Origin: Halobacterium sp. KA-4
GTDB taxonomy: Archaea; Halobacteriota; Halobacteria; Halobacteriales; Halobacteriaceae
Direction: 5' to 3'
Assembly: GCF_021028995.1 (NCBI RefSeq)
Contig: NZ_JAJJZG010000002.1
Coordinates: forward strand, 62,001-126,000
DNA: 64,000 nt
A program made the position numbers and the translations under genes. This document shows positions 41,854 to 51,454 of this stretch, in pieces; the first letter of the stretch is position 1; the number at the start of each line of letters is the position of its first letter. Under the pieces are notes generated by a model that saw nothing but the letters and a program-made list of their open reading frames with translations, had not been told where the DNA came from and did not search any database.

Positions 41854-43791
41854 CTACTCCGCGTAGATGTCGCCGATTTCGTCGGCGAACGCTTCGAGGA
41901 TGTTGCGGCGCTTCTTCTTCATCGTCGGCGTGAGCAGGTCGTTTTCCTCGGTGAATTCGGTGGGGACGAGGCGGAAACGCTTGATTTGCTCGTAGTCCTC
42001 GAAGTTCTCGTTGACGGCGTCGACCTCCCGCTGGATGCGGGCTTCGACGCGGTCGTCCCGGCAGATGGCGGCCTTGTCGTCGGGCAGGTCGACGCCCTCG
42101 CTGTCCGCCCACGTCCGGAGGCCGTCGAAATTCGGGACGATGACCGCGGAGACGAACTTCCGGTTGTCGCCGACGACCATCGCCTGCTCGACCAGCGGGC
42201 TCGCCGCGAAGGCGTCCTCGATGGGACCGGGCGCGACGTTCTTCCCGGTCGACAGCGTGAGAATCTGTTTCGCGCGTTCGAGGAACGTGACGTAGCCGTC
42301 GTCCCGGAGTTCGACGACGTCGCCGGTGCGGAACCACTCCTGGCCCTCGATTTCGGTGAACGCCTGCTCGGTGGCGTCGTCGAGCCCCCAGTAGCCGTCG
42401 AAGACCTGCGGGCCGCGTACGAGCAGCTCGCCGACCTCGCCGTCGCTGGCGTCGCGCTGCTCGGGGCTGACGATGGTCTCGTCGACGCGGAGCTCGGTGT
42501 CCACGACCGGCGGGCCGATGGTGCCGGGCTTGGGGTCCTCGGGCGGGTTCACGCAGAGCACGGGGCTGGTCTCGGTGAGGCCGTACCCCTCCAGAATCGG
42601 GAGGCCCATGCCGTGGTAGAGCGCGCACAACTCCGGCGACAGCGACCCGCCGCCGGAGATGAAGAAGTCGACGTTCCCGCCGAGCGCGTCTCGCACTTGC
42701 TCGAAGATGAGTTTGTCCGCGACGGCGTGCTTCGCGCGGAGTGCCAGCCCCGGGTCGTCGGCCTCGTGGTAGTCGCGGCCGATGCCGGTCGCCCACTCGA
42801 AAATCCGCTCCTTGGTGGGCGATTCGGCGGCCTGCTCGCGGACGGCGTCGAAAATCTTCTCGTAGACGCGGGGGACGCTCGTGCCGACGGAGGGCTCGCA
42901 GAGCGCGAAGTCCTCGCGGAGCGTGTCCGGGGACTCGGCGTAACAGACGTGCGCGCCCGAGGCGAACAGCAAGAAGTGGCCGGCGAGCCGTTCGAGGACG
43001 TGCGCCAGCGGGAGGAACGAGACGACTCGGGTCTCCTCGGTGATGGCGGGGAGGTCGGGCTTGTCGGGTCGCGGGCCGAAGCGCTTCCGGCACTGGTTGA
43101 CGTTCTCCCGGAAGTTCGCGTGCGTGAGCGCGACGCCCTTCGGCTGGCCGGTAGTGCCGGACGTGTAGATGAGGCTCGCGAGGTCGTCGTAGTCGGCCCC
43201 GTCGACCCACTCCTCATAGGTGTCGCGGTCGAATACGGCCTTCCCGCGCTCGTACACCTCCGAGAGCGCGATGGCGTCGTCGTCGGCGACGTGGTCCATC
43301 GTGACGACGAACTCCACGTCGAGGTCGTCCTCGACCTCGCGGACGCGCTCGACTTCAGCCTCGCCCTCGACGACGACGCCGACCGCGCCGCTGTCGCCGA
43401 GGAGGTGTTTCACTTGCCGCGGGCTGGAACTAGGGTAGACGGTGGTGACTGCGCCGCCAGCCGCGAGAATCCCGAAGTCGCTCTGCGCCCACTCCATGCG
43501 GGTGTGCGCGAAGATACCGACCCGCTCCCCGGCTTCGACGCCGAGGTCGCGGAACCCGGCCGCGAGGTTGCGGACGATATCCCGCATCTCACCGTACGTG
43601 ACGTCGGCGAACTCGCCGTCGGGCGCGGGCGGGAGCACGTCCGGCGTGAACGTGCGGTCGTGGATGCCGCCCTTGTAGCCCTGTGCGGGGCGGTCGGCGT
43701 GTCGCTCCGCGGCGTCCTCGAACGTGCGGGCGAGGGTGGTCTCGCCGGTGACCTCGTCCTCGTAGTCGCGTTCCGCCTCGCGGAAGTTCAT
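41854..43791 (-). CDS. Long-chain fatty-acid-CoA ligase/AMP-dependent synthetase
   Basis: A 645-residue adenylate-forming enzyme. The P-loop is SLIYTSGTTGQPKGV, then FISGGGSLSPELCALYHGMG, EGYGLTETSPVLCV (adenine site), EWFRTGDVVELRDDGY and the terminal Lys in TLSTGKNVAPGPIEDAF. The N-domain spans about 1-510. Size and motif set match AMP-forming long-chain acyl-CoA synthetases. It follows an MBL hydrolase gene by 5 bp on the same strand, so they form one transcript. Confidence 0.93.
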   Translation of the reverse strand: MNFREAERDYEDEVTGETTLARTFEDAAERHADRPAQGYKGGIHDRTFTPDVLPPAPDGEFADVTYGEMRDIVRNLAAGFRDLGVEAGERVGIFAHTRMEWAQSDFGILAAGGAVTTVYPSSSPRQVKHLLGDSGAVGVVVEGEAEVERVREVEDDLDVEFVVTMDHVADDDAIALSEVYERGKAVFDRDTYEEWVDGADYDDLASLIYTSGTTGQPKGVALTHANFRENVNQCRKRFGPRPDKPDLPAITEETRVVSFLPLAHVLERLAGHFLLFASGAHVCYAESPDTLREDFALCEPSVGTSVPRVYEKIFDAVREQAAESPTKERIFEWATGIGRDYHEADDPGLALRAKHAVADKLIFEQVRDALGGNVDFFISGGGSLSPELCALYHGMGLPILEGYGLTETSPVLCVNPPEDPKPGTIGPPVVDTELRVDETIVSPEQRDASDGEVGELLVRGPQVFDGYWGLDDATEQAFTEIEGQEWFRTGDVVELRDDGYVTFLERAKQILTLSTGKNVAPGPIEDAFAASPLVEQAMVVGDNRKFVSAVIVPNFDGLRTWADSEGVDLPDDKAAICRDDRVEARIQREVDAVNENFEDYEQIKRFRLVPTEFTEENDLLTPTMKKKRRNILEAFADEIGDIYAE

Positions 43792-43796
43792 ACGGC

Positions 43797-44711
43797 CTAG
43801 TGGGTCTCCCGGGTCTTAAGGTAGTGGAGAACTCCACGAACGTTCATTGCAGTTTCCGCGCGGGCCTTGTGGTCGCCCCAGACCTGCCAGACCTCGTTGG
43901 TGCTGGCGAGGTGGTCGATGGCGGCTTCCTCGCTGCCGCGCTCGATTACCTCCTGCTCGACGGTCTCCACCCAGCCGCGCAGCACTTGCTCGTACTGGCG
44001 GAGCACGGCGTCGACGTCGTCCGGGCCCGGTCCGAAGTGCGCGTACAGCAGGACGTCGGGGTCGAGGCGCCGAATCAGTTCGGCGTCAGTGATGCACTGT
44101 TCGAGGTCGAAGTTCGGTGGCGGGCTCGTCTCCCGGACGCGGTCCTGCTCGGGAATCCAGATGCCGGCGGCGTCCGCGGTGAAGACCGCGTCGTCGGCGT
44201 GGTCCTCGAAGACGACCTGGTGGGGAGCGTGCCCGGGCGCGTGGTGGGCGGTCAGTTCCCGACTCCCGAGGTCGACGGTGTCGCCGTCTTCGAGTTCGAC
44301 GATGCGCTCCTCGGGAACGGGCTCGGGTTCAACGTAGTACTGCCACTGGTCGCCCACTGCTTCCTTGGTGCCCTCCACGAGCCGCGAGGGGTCCACGAGG
44401 TGGCGCGCGCCGATTTCGTGGACGTAGACGTCCGCGTTCGGACACTCCTCGGCGAGGAAGCCCGCCCCGCCCGCGTGGTCGAGGTGGACGTGCGTGACCA
44501 GAATCGCTTCGAGGTCCGCGGGCGCGATGCCGCACTCGTCGAGCGCGGCGAGGATTCGTTCGTAGTTCGTGCCGATGCCGGTGTCGACGATTGCCGGCCG
44601 GTCGGCGTCGACGACGTAGACGGAGCCGTACTCGGCGGTGTCGTACATGCCGGTGTCGACGTACGAGATGTCGGTACACTGTTCGACGTCGAAGACGTCG
44701 CCGGGTGCCAT
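43797..44711 (-). CDS. Metallo-beta-lactamase-fold hydrolase
   Basis: A 304-residue MBL enzyme with the metal motif VTHVHLDHAGGAGFL, HEIGARHLVDPSR, HAPGHAPHQVVF and ADAAGIWIPEQ in the expected order for glyoxalase II-type folds. The C-terminal 100 residues are helical. It lies 5 bp upstream of the acyl-CoA ligase, so a role in thioester or lipid metabolism is plausible (inference). Confidence 0.88.
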   Translation of the reverse strand: MAPGDVFDVEQCTDISYVDTGMYDTAEYGSVYVVDADRPAIVDTGIGTNYERILAALDECGIAPADLEAILVTHVHLDHAGGAGFLAEECPNADVYVHEIGARHLVDPSRLVEGTKEAVGDQWQYYVEPEPVPEERIVELEDGDTVDLGSRELTAHHAPGHAPHQVVFEDHADDAVFTADAAGIWIPEQDRVRETSPPPNFDLEQCITDAELIRRLDPDVLLYAHFGPGPDDVDAVLRQYEQVLRGWVETVEQEVIERGSEEAAIDHLASTNEVWQVWGDHKARAETAMNVRGVLHYLKTRETH

Positions 44712-44788
44712 ACCGGGAGTGGGGTGGCCGCACGCAAAAGATTTCGCGTGCAGGAACGCTTATGCGGGGCTACGCCGTCGGAGCAGAC

Positions 44789-45244
44789 ATGCCTATGTCA
44801 CGCCGTCACACACTCGCCGTCGCAGTGGGCGGGCTCGCAGTCCTGGCCGGCTGTTCGGGCTCCTCGTCGTCGCCGACCACGACCCAGCAGGACGGGGGCA
44901 CGACGACGCAGACGACCGCGGAGCCGACCGCCGAACAGGTGCCGACAACCGACAGCGGGCCGGTCGTCCGCGTCGTCAACAACGGCGTGCAGATTCACAC
45001 CGTGCGCGTGGAGGGCGTCCCGGACGCGGGCTCGGCGTCGCTCCCTCCGGGGGGCACTTCGGACATCGGCACGCTGTACGCGCCCGTGAACGGCGAAATA
45101 GCCTACCACCTCGTCGTCTACGTGGACGTCGAGGAAGTCGGCAAGCGGGACGTCAACGTCGCCGCGGACACCGACCTCACGCGCATCGAGGTCAGCGTCG
45201 ACGGCGACGACATCTCGTGGAACGAGGTTCGGGGCACGGCCTGA
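44789..45244 (+). CDS. Small Tat-exported lipoprotein
   Basis: A 151-residue protein: MPMSRRHTLAVAVGGLAVLA and a lipobox Cys, then a Ser/Thr-rich linker (about residues 24-60) and a beta-sandwich-like domain (VVRVVNNGVQIHTVRVEGVP to SVDGDDISWNEV). The domain resembles small haloarchaeal copper-binding or Ig-like domains, but no metal ligands stand out. A TATA-like CTTATG lies about 27 nt upstream. ATGs at 44762 and 44795 are alternatives. It overlaps no gene and is convergent with the second PiT permease. Confidence 0.7.
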   Translation: MPMSRRHTLAVAVGGLAVLAGCSGSSSSPTTTQQDGGTTTQTTAEPTAEQVPTTDSGPVVRVVNNGVQIHTVRVEGVPDAGSASLPPGGTSDIGTLYAPVNGEIAYHLVVYVDVEEVGKRDVNVAADTDLTRIEVSVDGDDISWNEVRGTA

Positions 45245-45247
45245 CCG

Positions 45248-46420
45248 TCAGGGCGTCCCCGCCACGGGCAGCGCGAGGAACGCCAGATACGAGAACAGGG
45301 TCGCGGCGCTCGGCCCGAGAATCCAGAAGGAGACGAACCGCGCGACGGTCGACGGGTCGAACAGCGCCGCCGCGTCCTGCAGGTCGTCGTCGCGTGCCCC
45401 GCCGATTTCGGCGACGCCCTCGTCGACTCCGGCGGCGACCGCGCTCACGGAGACGCCGCCCTCGACGTCGCCTCGCGCGAGTTCCGCCGCCGTCGCCGTC
45501 CGGGACGCGCGCCCCCAGCCGAGCCCGACGATGGTCATCACCGTCGAGAGCGCGAGACTGATGGGGATGCCGAGCCACGACGCGGCGGTCGTAATCGTCG
45601 CCGCAACCACCGTCACGACCATCGCGGCCAGCAGCGGAAGGTCCGTGAGTTCGCTCCCGACGGACGCCATCGTGCGGCGCGCGATGGTGAACGCGCCGAC
45701 GCCGATGGCCGCCGCCGCGAGCACGACCGCCGGCCCCGGGTCGAGGAGCCCGCCGCCGACCAGCGGCGCGACCGCGTTCGCGACGTTGCTCGCGCCCGCC
45801 GAGAACGACATGTAGCACGCGACGACGACGACGAGCGCGGTGCTGACGAACTCCCGAAGCGACGTCCCCGGACCGAGCGCCGGCCTGGGGACGAACGACG
45901 ACCAATCGAGCGTGACCAGCGGGCCATCGGACTGCTCGATTTCGACGACGCGCTGCAGGTGGACGTAGAGGTAGCGCCCGACGACCGCGCCACACCAGAA
46001 GCCGACGACGGGCGCGACCAGCCACCAGACGACGATTTCGCCGAGCACCGCCCAGTCGAGCGTGCCCGTCGCGAGCCCGAGGCCCGCGATAGCACCGACC
46101 GCCGTCATCGACGTCGAGATGGGGACGCCGTAGGCGTTCGCGACCACCATCCCGAGCCCGATGAACACGAGCACGACGATACTCGCTTCGACGGTGAACG
46201 CGCCGGGCGCGACGACCCCGCTGCCCAGCGTCTCGACGACGTTCCGGCCGACCGTCCAGCCGCCCAGCAGGACGAACACCGTCATCAGCGCCGCCGCGGT
46301 CGTCTTCTTCGTGACGCCCGCGCCGACCGACGGCCCCCACGCGACACCCGTCGACGACCCGCCGACGTTGAAGCCGACGAACGCCGCGGCGGCGACGGCG
46401 ACGACCAACAGGACCTCCAT
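45248..46420 (-). CDS. Inorganic phosphate transporter, PiT family (second copy)
   Basis: A 390-residue PiT permease, paralogous to the copy near 22 kb: FVGFNVGGSSTGVAWGPSVG and FSAGASNVANAVAPLVGGG are its signature repeats, with GVPISTSMTAVGAIAGLG and 10-11 helices. Compared with the first copy it has a shorter acidic hydrophilic loop before the last helix. The pair presumably differ in affinity or coupling ion. It starts at ATG 46420 and is divergent from serS. Confidence 0.88.
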   Translation of the reverse strand: MEVLLVVAVAAAAFVGFNVGGSSTGVAWGPSVGAGVTKKTTAAALMTVFVLLGGWTVGRNVVETLGSGVVAPGAFTVEASIVVLVFIGLGMVVANAYGVPISTSMTAVGAIAGLGLATGTLDWAVLGEIVVWWLVAPVVGFWCGAVVGRYLYVHLQRVVEIEQSDGPLVTLDWSSFVPRPALGPGTSLREFVSTALVVVVACYMSFSAGASNVANAVAPLVGGGLLDPGPAVVLAAAAIGVGAFTIARRTMASVGSELTDLPLLAAMVVTVVAATITTAASWLGIPISLALSTVMTIVGLGWGRASRTATAAELARGDVEGGVSVSAVAAGVDEGVAEIGGARDDDLQDAAALFDPSTVARFVSFWILGPSAATLFSYLAFLALPVAGTP

Positions 46421-46538
46421 GTGTCGCGGCGTACACGATTCCGCGTGGTATAGATTCTGGGTGTCGCCCGGTTCGGGTTCGTGACCGGTTGACGGGGATG
46501 CGATACGTTCTTGCCGGCGCCCCCGCAAACTCCGGCAA

Positions 46539-47918
46539 ATGCTGAGCAGACAGTACGTCCGCGAACACCCCGAGGAGGTCCGCGACGCCCTGCGGAAGAA
46601 GGGCGTGGACGCGGACCTCGACCGAATCCTGGAAGTCGACGAGGAGTGGCGTGACCTCAAGGCCCGCGGCGACGAACTCCGCCACGAGCGCAACGAGGTC
46701 TCCTCGAAAATCGGCGAGCTCAAGCAGGAAGGCAAGGAGGAGAAAGCCCAGGAAGCCATCGAGCGCTCGCAGGAACTCAAGGAGGAGCTCGAGGAAATCG
46801 AAGCGCGAGCGGACGAACTCGAAACCGAACTGGAGCGCAAACTTCTCACGCTCCCGATGGTCCCCCACGAGGAGGTGCCGGTCGGCGAGGACGAGTCCGA
46901 CAACGTCGAGCGCCGTCGCGAGGGCTTCGACGACCTGCGCGACCTCCCCGACGAGGTGACGCCGCACTACGACCTCGGCGAGGAACTGGACATCCTGGAC
47001 TTCGAGCGCGGCGCGAAGGTGTCGGGCGGCGGCTTCTACTTCGCGAAGGGCGCGGGCGCCCGCCTCGAGCACGCGCTCGTCCAATTCATGCTCGACGTCC
47101 ACCGCGAGCAGGGCTACGAGGACGTCTTCCCGCCGATTCCCGTGAATTCGAAGTCGATGGAGGGGACCGGACAGTTCCCGAAGTTCGTCGAGGACGCCTA
47201 CCGCATCGGCGACGTCAACGACGCCGACTACGACGAGGACGACCTCTGGCTGCTCCCCACGGCGGAGGTCCCGGTGACGAACATGTACCGCGACGAGATT
47301 CTGCTCAGCGACGACCTCCCCCTGAAGCACCAGGCGTACTCGCCGAATTTCCGGCGGGAGGCCGGCGAGCACGGCACCGAGACCCGCGGCATCGTGCGCG
47401 TCCACCAATTCAACAAGGTGGAGATGGTGAATTTCGTCGAACCCGAGGAGAGTTACGAGCGCTTCGACGGCCTCGTCGACGAAGCCGAGTCGGTGCTGCG
47501 CCGCCTCGGCCTCCCCTACCGGATTCTGGAGATGTGCACGGGCGACCTCGGGTTCACGCAGGCGAAGAAGTACGACATCGAGGTGTGGGCGCCCGGCGAC
47601 GACATGCCCGAGGGCCCCGAGGAAGGCGGGCGCTGGCTCGAAGTCTCCAGCGTCTCGAACTTCGAGGACTTCCAGGCGCGGCGCGCGGGCATCCAGTACC
47701 GCCCCGAGCGCCACGAGAGCGCGGAGTACCTCCACACACTGAACGGTTCGGGGCTGGCCGTTCCACGCGTGCTCGTCGCCATCCTCGAGTACTACCAGAA
47801 CGACGACGGCACCGTCGACGTGCCCGAGGCGCTCCAGCCGTACATGAACGGCCAGGAAGTCGTCGAGGGCTCGGCGAAAGTCGGCGAGTCCGCGCTCGGC
47901 GCGGGCGAACGCGAGTAG
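46539..47918 (+). CDS. serS: Seryl-tRNA synthetase, class II
   Basis: A 459-residue enzyme of the standard (bacterial-type) form. The N-terminal coiled-coil arm is residues about 30-105 (EIEARADELETELERKL), which binds the long variable arm of tRNA-Ser. Class II motifs are seen: motif 2 as FRREAGEHGTETRGIVRVHQ, then VSSVSNFEDFQARR, and motif 3 as LNGSGLAVPRVLVAILE. It is monocistronic, divergent from the PiT permease. Confidence 0.96.
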   Translation: MLSRQYVREHPEEVRDALRKKGVDADLDRILEVDEEWRDLKARGDELRHERNEVSSKIGELKQEGKEEKAQEAIERSQELKEELEEIEARADELETELERKLLTLPMVPHEEVPVGEDESDNVERRREGFDDLRDLPDEVTPHYDLGEELDILDFERGAKVSGGGFYFAKGAGARLEHALVQFMLDVHREQGYEDVFPPIPVNSKSMEGTGQFPKFVEDAYRIGDVNDADYDEDDLWLLPTAEVPVTNMYRDEILLSDDLPLKHQAYSPNFRREAGEHGTETRGIVRVHQFNKVEMVNFVEPEESYERFDGLVDEAESVLRRLGLPYRILEMCTGDLGFTQAKKYDIEVWAPGDDMPEGPEEGGRWLEVSSVSNFEDFQARRAGIQYRPERHESAEYLHTLNGSGLAVPRVLVAILEYYQNDDGTVDVPEALQPYMNGQEVVEGSAKVGESALGAGERE

Positions 47919-47990
47919 TCGGCGAGTAGGCTTTTCCTCGCTCGCTGCGACCCGCCCCACATGAACGCGAGCGCACGGAGGTGTGGGTGA

Positions 47991-48959
47991 ATGGTGGAAC
48001 TCGGCTACACGCTCTCCAGCGAGGAGCACGAACCGAACGACCTCGTGGAGTACGCCGCCCGCGCGGAGGACGTGGGGTTCGACTTCCTCTCGATTTCGGA
48101 CCACTTCCACCCGTGGGTGAGCCAGCAGGGCGAGAGCGGCTTCGTCTGGTCGACGCTCGGCGGCGTCGCGCACGCCACCGACGACATCCCGGTGGGCATC
48201 GGCGTCGTCTGCCCAATCACGCGATACCACCCTGCTATCGTCGCGCAGGCGTCGGCGTCGGTGGCGTCGATGCTCGACGGCCGGTTCTTCCTCGGCGTCG
48301 GCACGGGCGAACTGCTCAACGAGCATATTGTGGGCGAACACTGGCCCGAGCACGCGATCCGCCTCGAGATGCTCGAAGAGGCGGTCGAAATCATCCGCAA
48401 ACTCTGGGCGGGCGGCCAGCAGAGCCACCACGGGAAACACTACACCGTCCAGAACGCGCGGCTGTTCACGCGCCCCGAGGAGACGCCGCCCATCATCGTC
48501 TCCGCGTACGGCCCGGCCGCTGCGAAGAGCGCCGCCGAAATCGGGGACGGCTTCTGGTCGGTCGGCCCGCAGGACACCGTCCAGACGTGGGCGGAGTACG
48601 GCGGTGAGGGACCGCGGTACACGCAGTTGAGCGTCTGTTACGCCGAGACCGAGGAGGAAGCAGTCGAGACGGCCTACGAGTGGTGGCCCAATACTGCGCT
48701 CCCGGGCGAACTCGCCTCCCAGTTGCCGACGACCGCGCACTTCGAGCAGGCCTGCGAGATGGTCTCGAGGGAGGACATCGCCGAATCGGGACTCGTCACC
48801 AGTCCTGACCCTGAGGCGCACGTCGCAGCCGTCGAGAACGCCGTCGACGCGGGCTACGACCGCGTCTACGTCCACCAGGTCGGCCCGAACCAAGAGGGGT
48901 TCTTCGAGTTCTACGAGGACGAGGTGCTGCCCGCCGTCGAGTCGATAGCGCCGGTGTAA
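47991..48959 (+). CDS. F420-type LLM-class oxidoreductase (TIGR03557-like)
   Basis: A 322-residue bacterial-luciferase-fold enzyme: LSISDHFHPWVSQQGESGFV, GIGVVCPITRYHPAIVAQAS, LDGRFFLGVGTGELLNEHIV, and C-terminal HQVGPNQEGFFEFYEDEVLP. These features match F420-dependent glucose-6-phosphate dehydrogenase-like proteins that I recall as TIGR03557. It uses F420 to oxidise or reduce an unknown substrate. Its last 49 bp overlap, on the opposite strand, the end of the SnoaL-like gene. Confidence 0.88.
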   Translation: MVELGYTLSSEEHEPNDLVEYAARAEDVGFDFLSISDHFHPWVSQQGESGFVWSTLGGVAHATDDIPVGIGVVCPITRYHPAIVAQASASVASMLDGRFFLGVGTGELLNEHIVGEHWPEHAIRLEMLEEAVEIIRKLWAGGQQSHHGKHYTVQNARLFTRPEETPPIIVSAYGPAAAKSAAEIGDGFWSVGPQDTVQTWAEYGGEGPRYTQLSVCYAETEEEAVETAYEWWPNTALPGELASQLPTTAHFEQACEMVSREDIAESGLVTSPDPEAHVAAVENAVDAGYDRVYVHQVGPNQEGFFEFYEDEVLPAVESIAPV

Positions 48960-49276
48960 GTCGCCAGTCCGCGGATTTTGCCGTCGGCAGTGTCGAAGGC
49001 GTCCACGAACGTGAACAGTTCGCGGCCGTCGTCGACGGCGAGCAAGCGCCCGTGGACCGCCACGCCCTCGGCGCCGTCGTAGATGGCGTCGACGACGTGG
49101 CGGGTGTCGGTGCGCGGACGGTCGTCGCGCATGAACGCGACGAACTCCTCGCGCCCCGAGAGCGTCATATCCGGGCGGACGTGCTCGAATTCGGGCGCGA
49201 GCACTCCACGGAGGGCGTCGTAGTCCCCGGCGTCGATGGCGTCGTAGTAGGCTCGCGCGAGCGAAGCGTCGTCCAT
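48911..49276 (-). CDS. SnoaL/NTF2-like small protein
   Basis: A 121-residue protein with the cone fold of the NTF2 superfamily: MDDASLARAYYDAIDAGDYD, RPDMTLSGREEFVAFMRDDR and ELFTFVDAFDTADGKIRGLA. These domains act as isomerases, or as ligand-binding regulators; the ligand is unknown. The ATG at 49276 fits the family start. Its 3' end overlaps the antisense LLM gene by 49 bp, unusual in this compact but mostly tail-to-tail region. Confidence 0.78.
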   Translation of the reverse strand: MDDASLARAYYDAIDAGDYDALRGVLAPEFEHVRPDMTLSGREEFVAFMRDDRPRTDTRHVVDAIYDGAEGVAVHGRLLAVDDGRELFTFVDAFDTADGKIRGLATYTGAIDSTAGSTSSS

Positions 49277-49329
49277 GCATCGACAGTCGCCAGCGACGCC
49301 CAAGAAACCGCGGACTCCGGTGGACTGGG

Positions 49330-50739
49330 CTACTGCCGCGGGTAGGCGTATTCGAGGACCGTGTTCCCGTCGGCGTCGCGGACCAGAATCGTGTCGCCGC
49401 CGTCGTTCCACACCGACTGGCTCGCGCCCCAGTAGAGGTCGGTGTCAGTGCGCTCGCCATCGCCCGTGTGCAGGTGGACCTCCTGACCCGCGTCGAGCGT
49501 GAAGCCGTCGGGGACGCGGAACTCGCGGCCGCTCTCGTCGCTGACGACGTAGCTGGACATGTCGAGGGGCGCGTCGCCGTCGTTCGTGAACGCGACGAAC
49601 TCGTCGGCGAGCGCGTCCCCCTCGGGAGCGACGTCGAGGTCGCTGACGACGAGGTCCACCTCGCCCGAAGCGGTGTTGTCGAAGCCACCGGGCTGGACGG
49701 TGTCCTTCCCGCGGAACCACACCGAGTCGCTGACCTTCCCGACGACGAAGCCGTGCGCAGCGGAGAGGTCGAACTGGGCCGCGCGCGTCGTGTATTCGAG
49801 GTGGAGCGCGCCGTCCTCACGGGCGTACGACTGGGGCTGTACGCCGTTCCCGCCGGCGAGGTACGACCGGCTGCCGAAATTCACCGAGTAGTTCCCGGGG
49901 TCGACGTCCGCGGGGTCGACCCAGTCGCCGTCGGCGGTCTCGGGCGGCGAGCGAATCGCGACCGTGATGCGGTCCTCGACGTACGGGTCGAACTCGTTGG
50001 GGTCCTCGCCGGGCATGATTTCGACGTTCGCGCGCTTCACCTGCCGCCCCTTCGCGGGCTTGAGCTGTGCCGGGCGGTCCTCGACGAGGTCGATACGGCG
50101 CGGGTCGGCCGGGTCCCCGGCGAGGAACCGCCACGCGTCCACGCCGTTGAGGGTCTTCGGCGTGACCGAGATGGTGAAGTCCTCGCGGTCGAGGCCGCCC
50201 CAGAACGCGCCGCCGTCGGTCTTCCCGGCGCCCCACTGCCACTCCACGACGCTGTTGCCGCCCTCCCAGGGCTCGAAGTCGTCGTCGACGTTCACGGGGT
50301 CGTCGCGGACCGCCCACTCGCCGCTGTCCCGGGAGAGCCCCGAGAACGAGAAGCGCGCGGTACCGCCGTGCGGGACGTCGGGGCTCCCGTGGAGGAACGC
50401 CAGCGACGACCCGACCGGGCCGTCGTAGACGAACGTCCGCGCGACCTCGTCGTCCGCGAGGAGGTCGGTCGCGGGATTCGCGGACGTCCCCTCGGACTGG
50501 TAGTCGTAGAACTCCTCGACGGTGTCGTCGCCGTGGGACAGCGCCGTCACCGTCCACCGGAGTTTGCCCTGCCGGAGGAGGAACGTCCGCTGGTCGTCGC
50601 CGTCGTTCTGGAGGGTCTGGTAGACGCCCGCGCCGCCGAGCGCGAGCGCGCCGAGGCCGACGGCGCCAGCCGTGAACCCGCGTCGCGACAGCCCTCGCGT
50701 CGAGTCGCTGTCGGACGCGGTGTCGCTCCCGTCAGTCAT
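49330..50739 (-). CDS. Tat-exported protein with C-terminal lamin-tail-like domain
   Basis: A 469-residue exported protein. The twin-Arg signal is LSRRGFTAGAVGLGALALGG (about residues 17-36) without a lipobox Cys. The middle (60-350) is a beta-rich domain of unknown kind (GVDAWRFLAGDPADPRRIDL). The C-terminal ~110 residues form a lamin-tail-domain-like fold: DEFVAFTNDGDAPLDMSSYV, VSDESGREFRVPDGFTLDAG and GDTILVRDADGNTVLEY. Such domains occur on surface proteins and nucleases. No catalytic residues are evident. It is divergent from tsr3. Confidence 0.8.
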   Translation of the reverse strand: MTDGSDTASDSDSTRGLSRRGFTAGAVGLGALALGGAGVYQTLQNDGDDQRTFLLRQGKLRWTVTALSHGDDTVEEFYDYQSEGTSANPATDLLADDEVARTFVYDGPVGSSLAFLHGSPDVPHGGTARFSFSGLSRDSGEWAVRDDPVNVDDDFEPWEGGNSVVEWQWGAGKTDGGAFWGGLDREDFTISVTPKTLNGVDAWRFLAGDPADPRRIDLVEDRPAQLKPAKGRQVKRANVEIMPGEDPNEFDPYVEDRITVAIRSPPETADGDWVDPADVDPGNYSVNFGSRSYLAGGNGVQPQSYAREDGALHLEYTTRAAQFDLSAAHGFVVGKVSDSVWFRGKDTVQPGGFDNTASGEVDLVVSDLDVAPEGDALADEFVAFTNDGDAPLDMSSYVVSDESGREFRVPDGFTLDAGQEVHLHTGDGERTDTDLYWGASQSVWNDGGDTILVRDADGNTVLEYAYPRQ

Positions 50740-50879
50740 CTTAGCGGAGTGGTTGGTAGTTTGGTCGGAAAAGGTCGGTGGCCAGCACTGCAGAAATCGT
50801 GCGCGTGCGAGTGTCTACCGTGTCTGAGGGGTGGCTGGCCGAGCGGGGCGCTTTTGAGCGGCCGCGGCCTACGAGCGGT

Positions 50880-51377
50880 GTGGACCTGCACGTCCGGTAC
50901 GAGGGCGACGACGACCCGAAGAAGTGCACGGCGCGCAAGCTCGCGCGCTTCGACGAGGCCGTCCTCCACGAAACGGCACGCGCGACGCCGTACGGCGTCG
51001 TCCTGAACCCGCACGCCGACACCGCGCTGTCGCCCGCGGACGCCGACCACGGGCGGCTGGTGGCGCTGGATTGCTCGTGGGAGACCGCCGGCGAAGCGAT
51101 GTTCGAAATCGACGGCGAGCACCGCGCGCTCCCGTTCCTCGTCGCCGCCAACCCCGTGAATTACGGGCAGCCGTTCCAGCTCAACACCGTAGAGGCGTTC
51201 GCGGCCGGGCTGTGCATCCTCGGCGAGCGCGAGCACGCCGAGCGCATCCTCTCGAAATTCACGTGGGGGCACACGTTCCTCGAGCTCAACGAGGAGCCGC
51301 TCCGCCGGTACAGCGAGTGCGCGGACTCCGCCGAAGTCGTCGCGGTGCAGGACGACTATCTCGCCGACGAGGACTGA
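50880..51377 (+). CDS. tsr3: Tsr3-like rRNA aminocarboxypropyltransferase (DUF367)
   Basis: A 165-residue protein that transfers the 3-amino-3-carboxypropyl group of SAM to a hypermodified pseudouridine in small-subunit rRNA. It reads [20 protein letters not shown] (with GTG start), [51 protein letters not shown] (the SAM-binding core) and [18 protein letters not shown]. The GTG at 50880 is chosen because homology starts there and a TATA-like GCTTTTGA is centred 26-27 nt upstream; the longer frame adds 34 unrelated residues. Confidence 0.88.
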   Translation: MDLHVRYEGDDDPKKCTARKLARFDEAVLHETARATPYGVVLNPHADTALSPADADHGRLVALDCSWETAGEAMFEIDGEHRALPFLVAANPVNYGQPFQLNTVEAFAAGLCILGEREHAERILSKFTWGHTFLELNEEPLRRYSECADSAEVVAVQDDYLADED

Positions 51378-51454
51378 TTTTCCGGCATCCTTGCGGCAGA
51401 TTGGACACCCAGTATCCTGATGCAAGATTCGTCAGCCGGTAGCCTGGCGGTCGC

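Noticed and set aside
45192-49820. A 1,542-codon open frame on the minus strand
   Set aside because: It runs antisense or out of frame through the PiT permease, serS, the LLM oxidoreductase and the lamin-tail protein gene. Its Arg/Ala/Gly-rich, low-complexity product is typical of shadow frames in GC-rich DNA.
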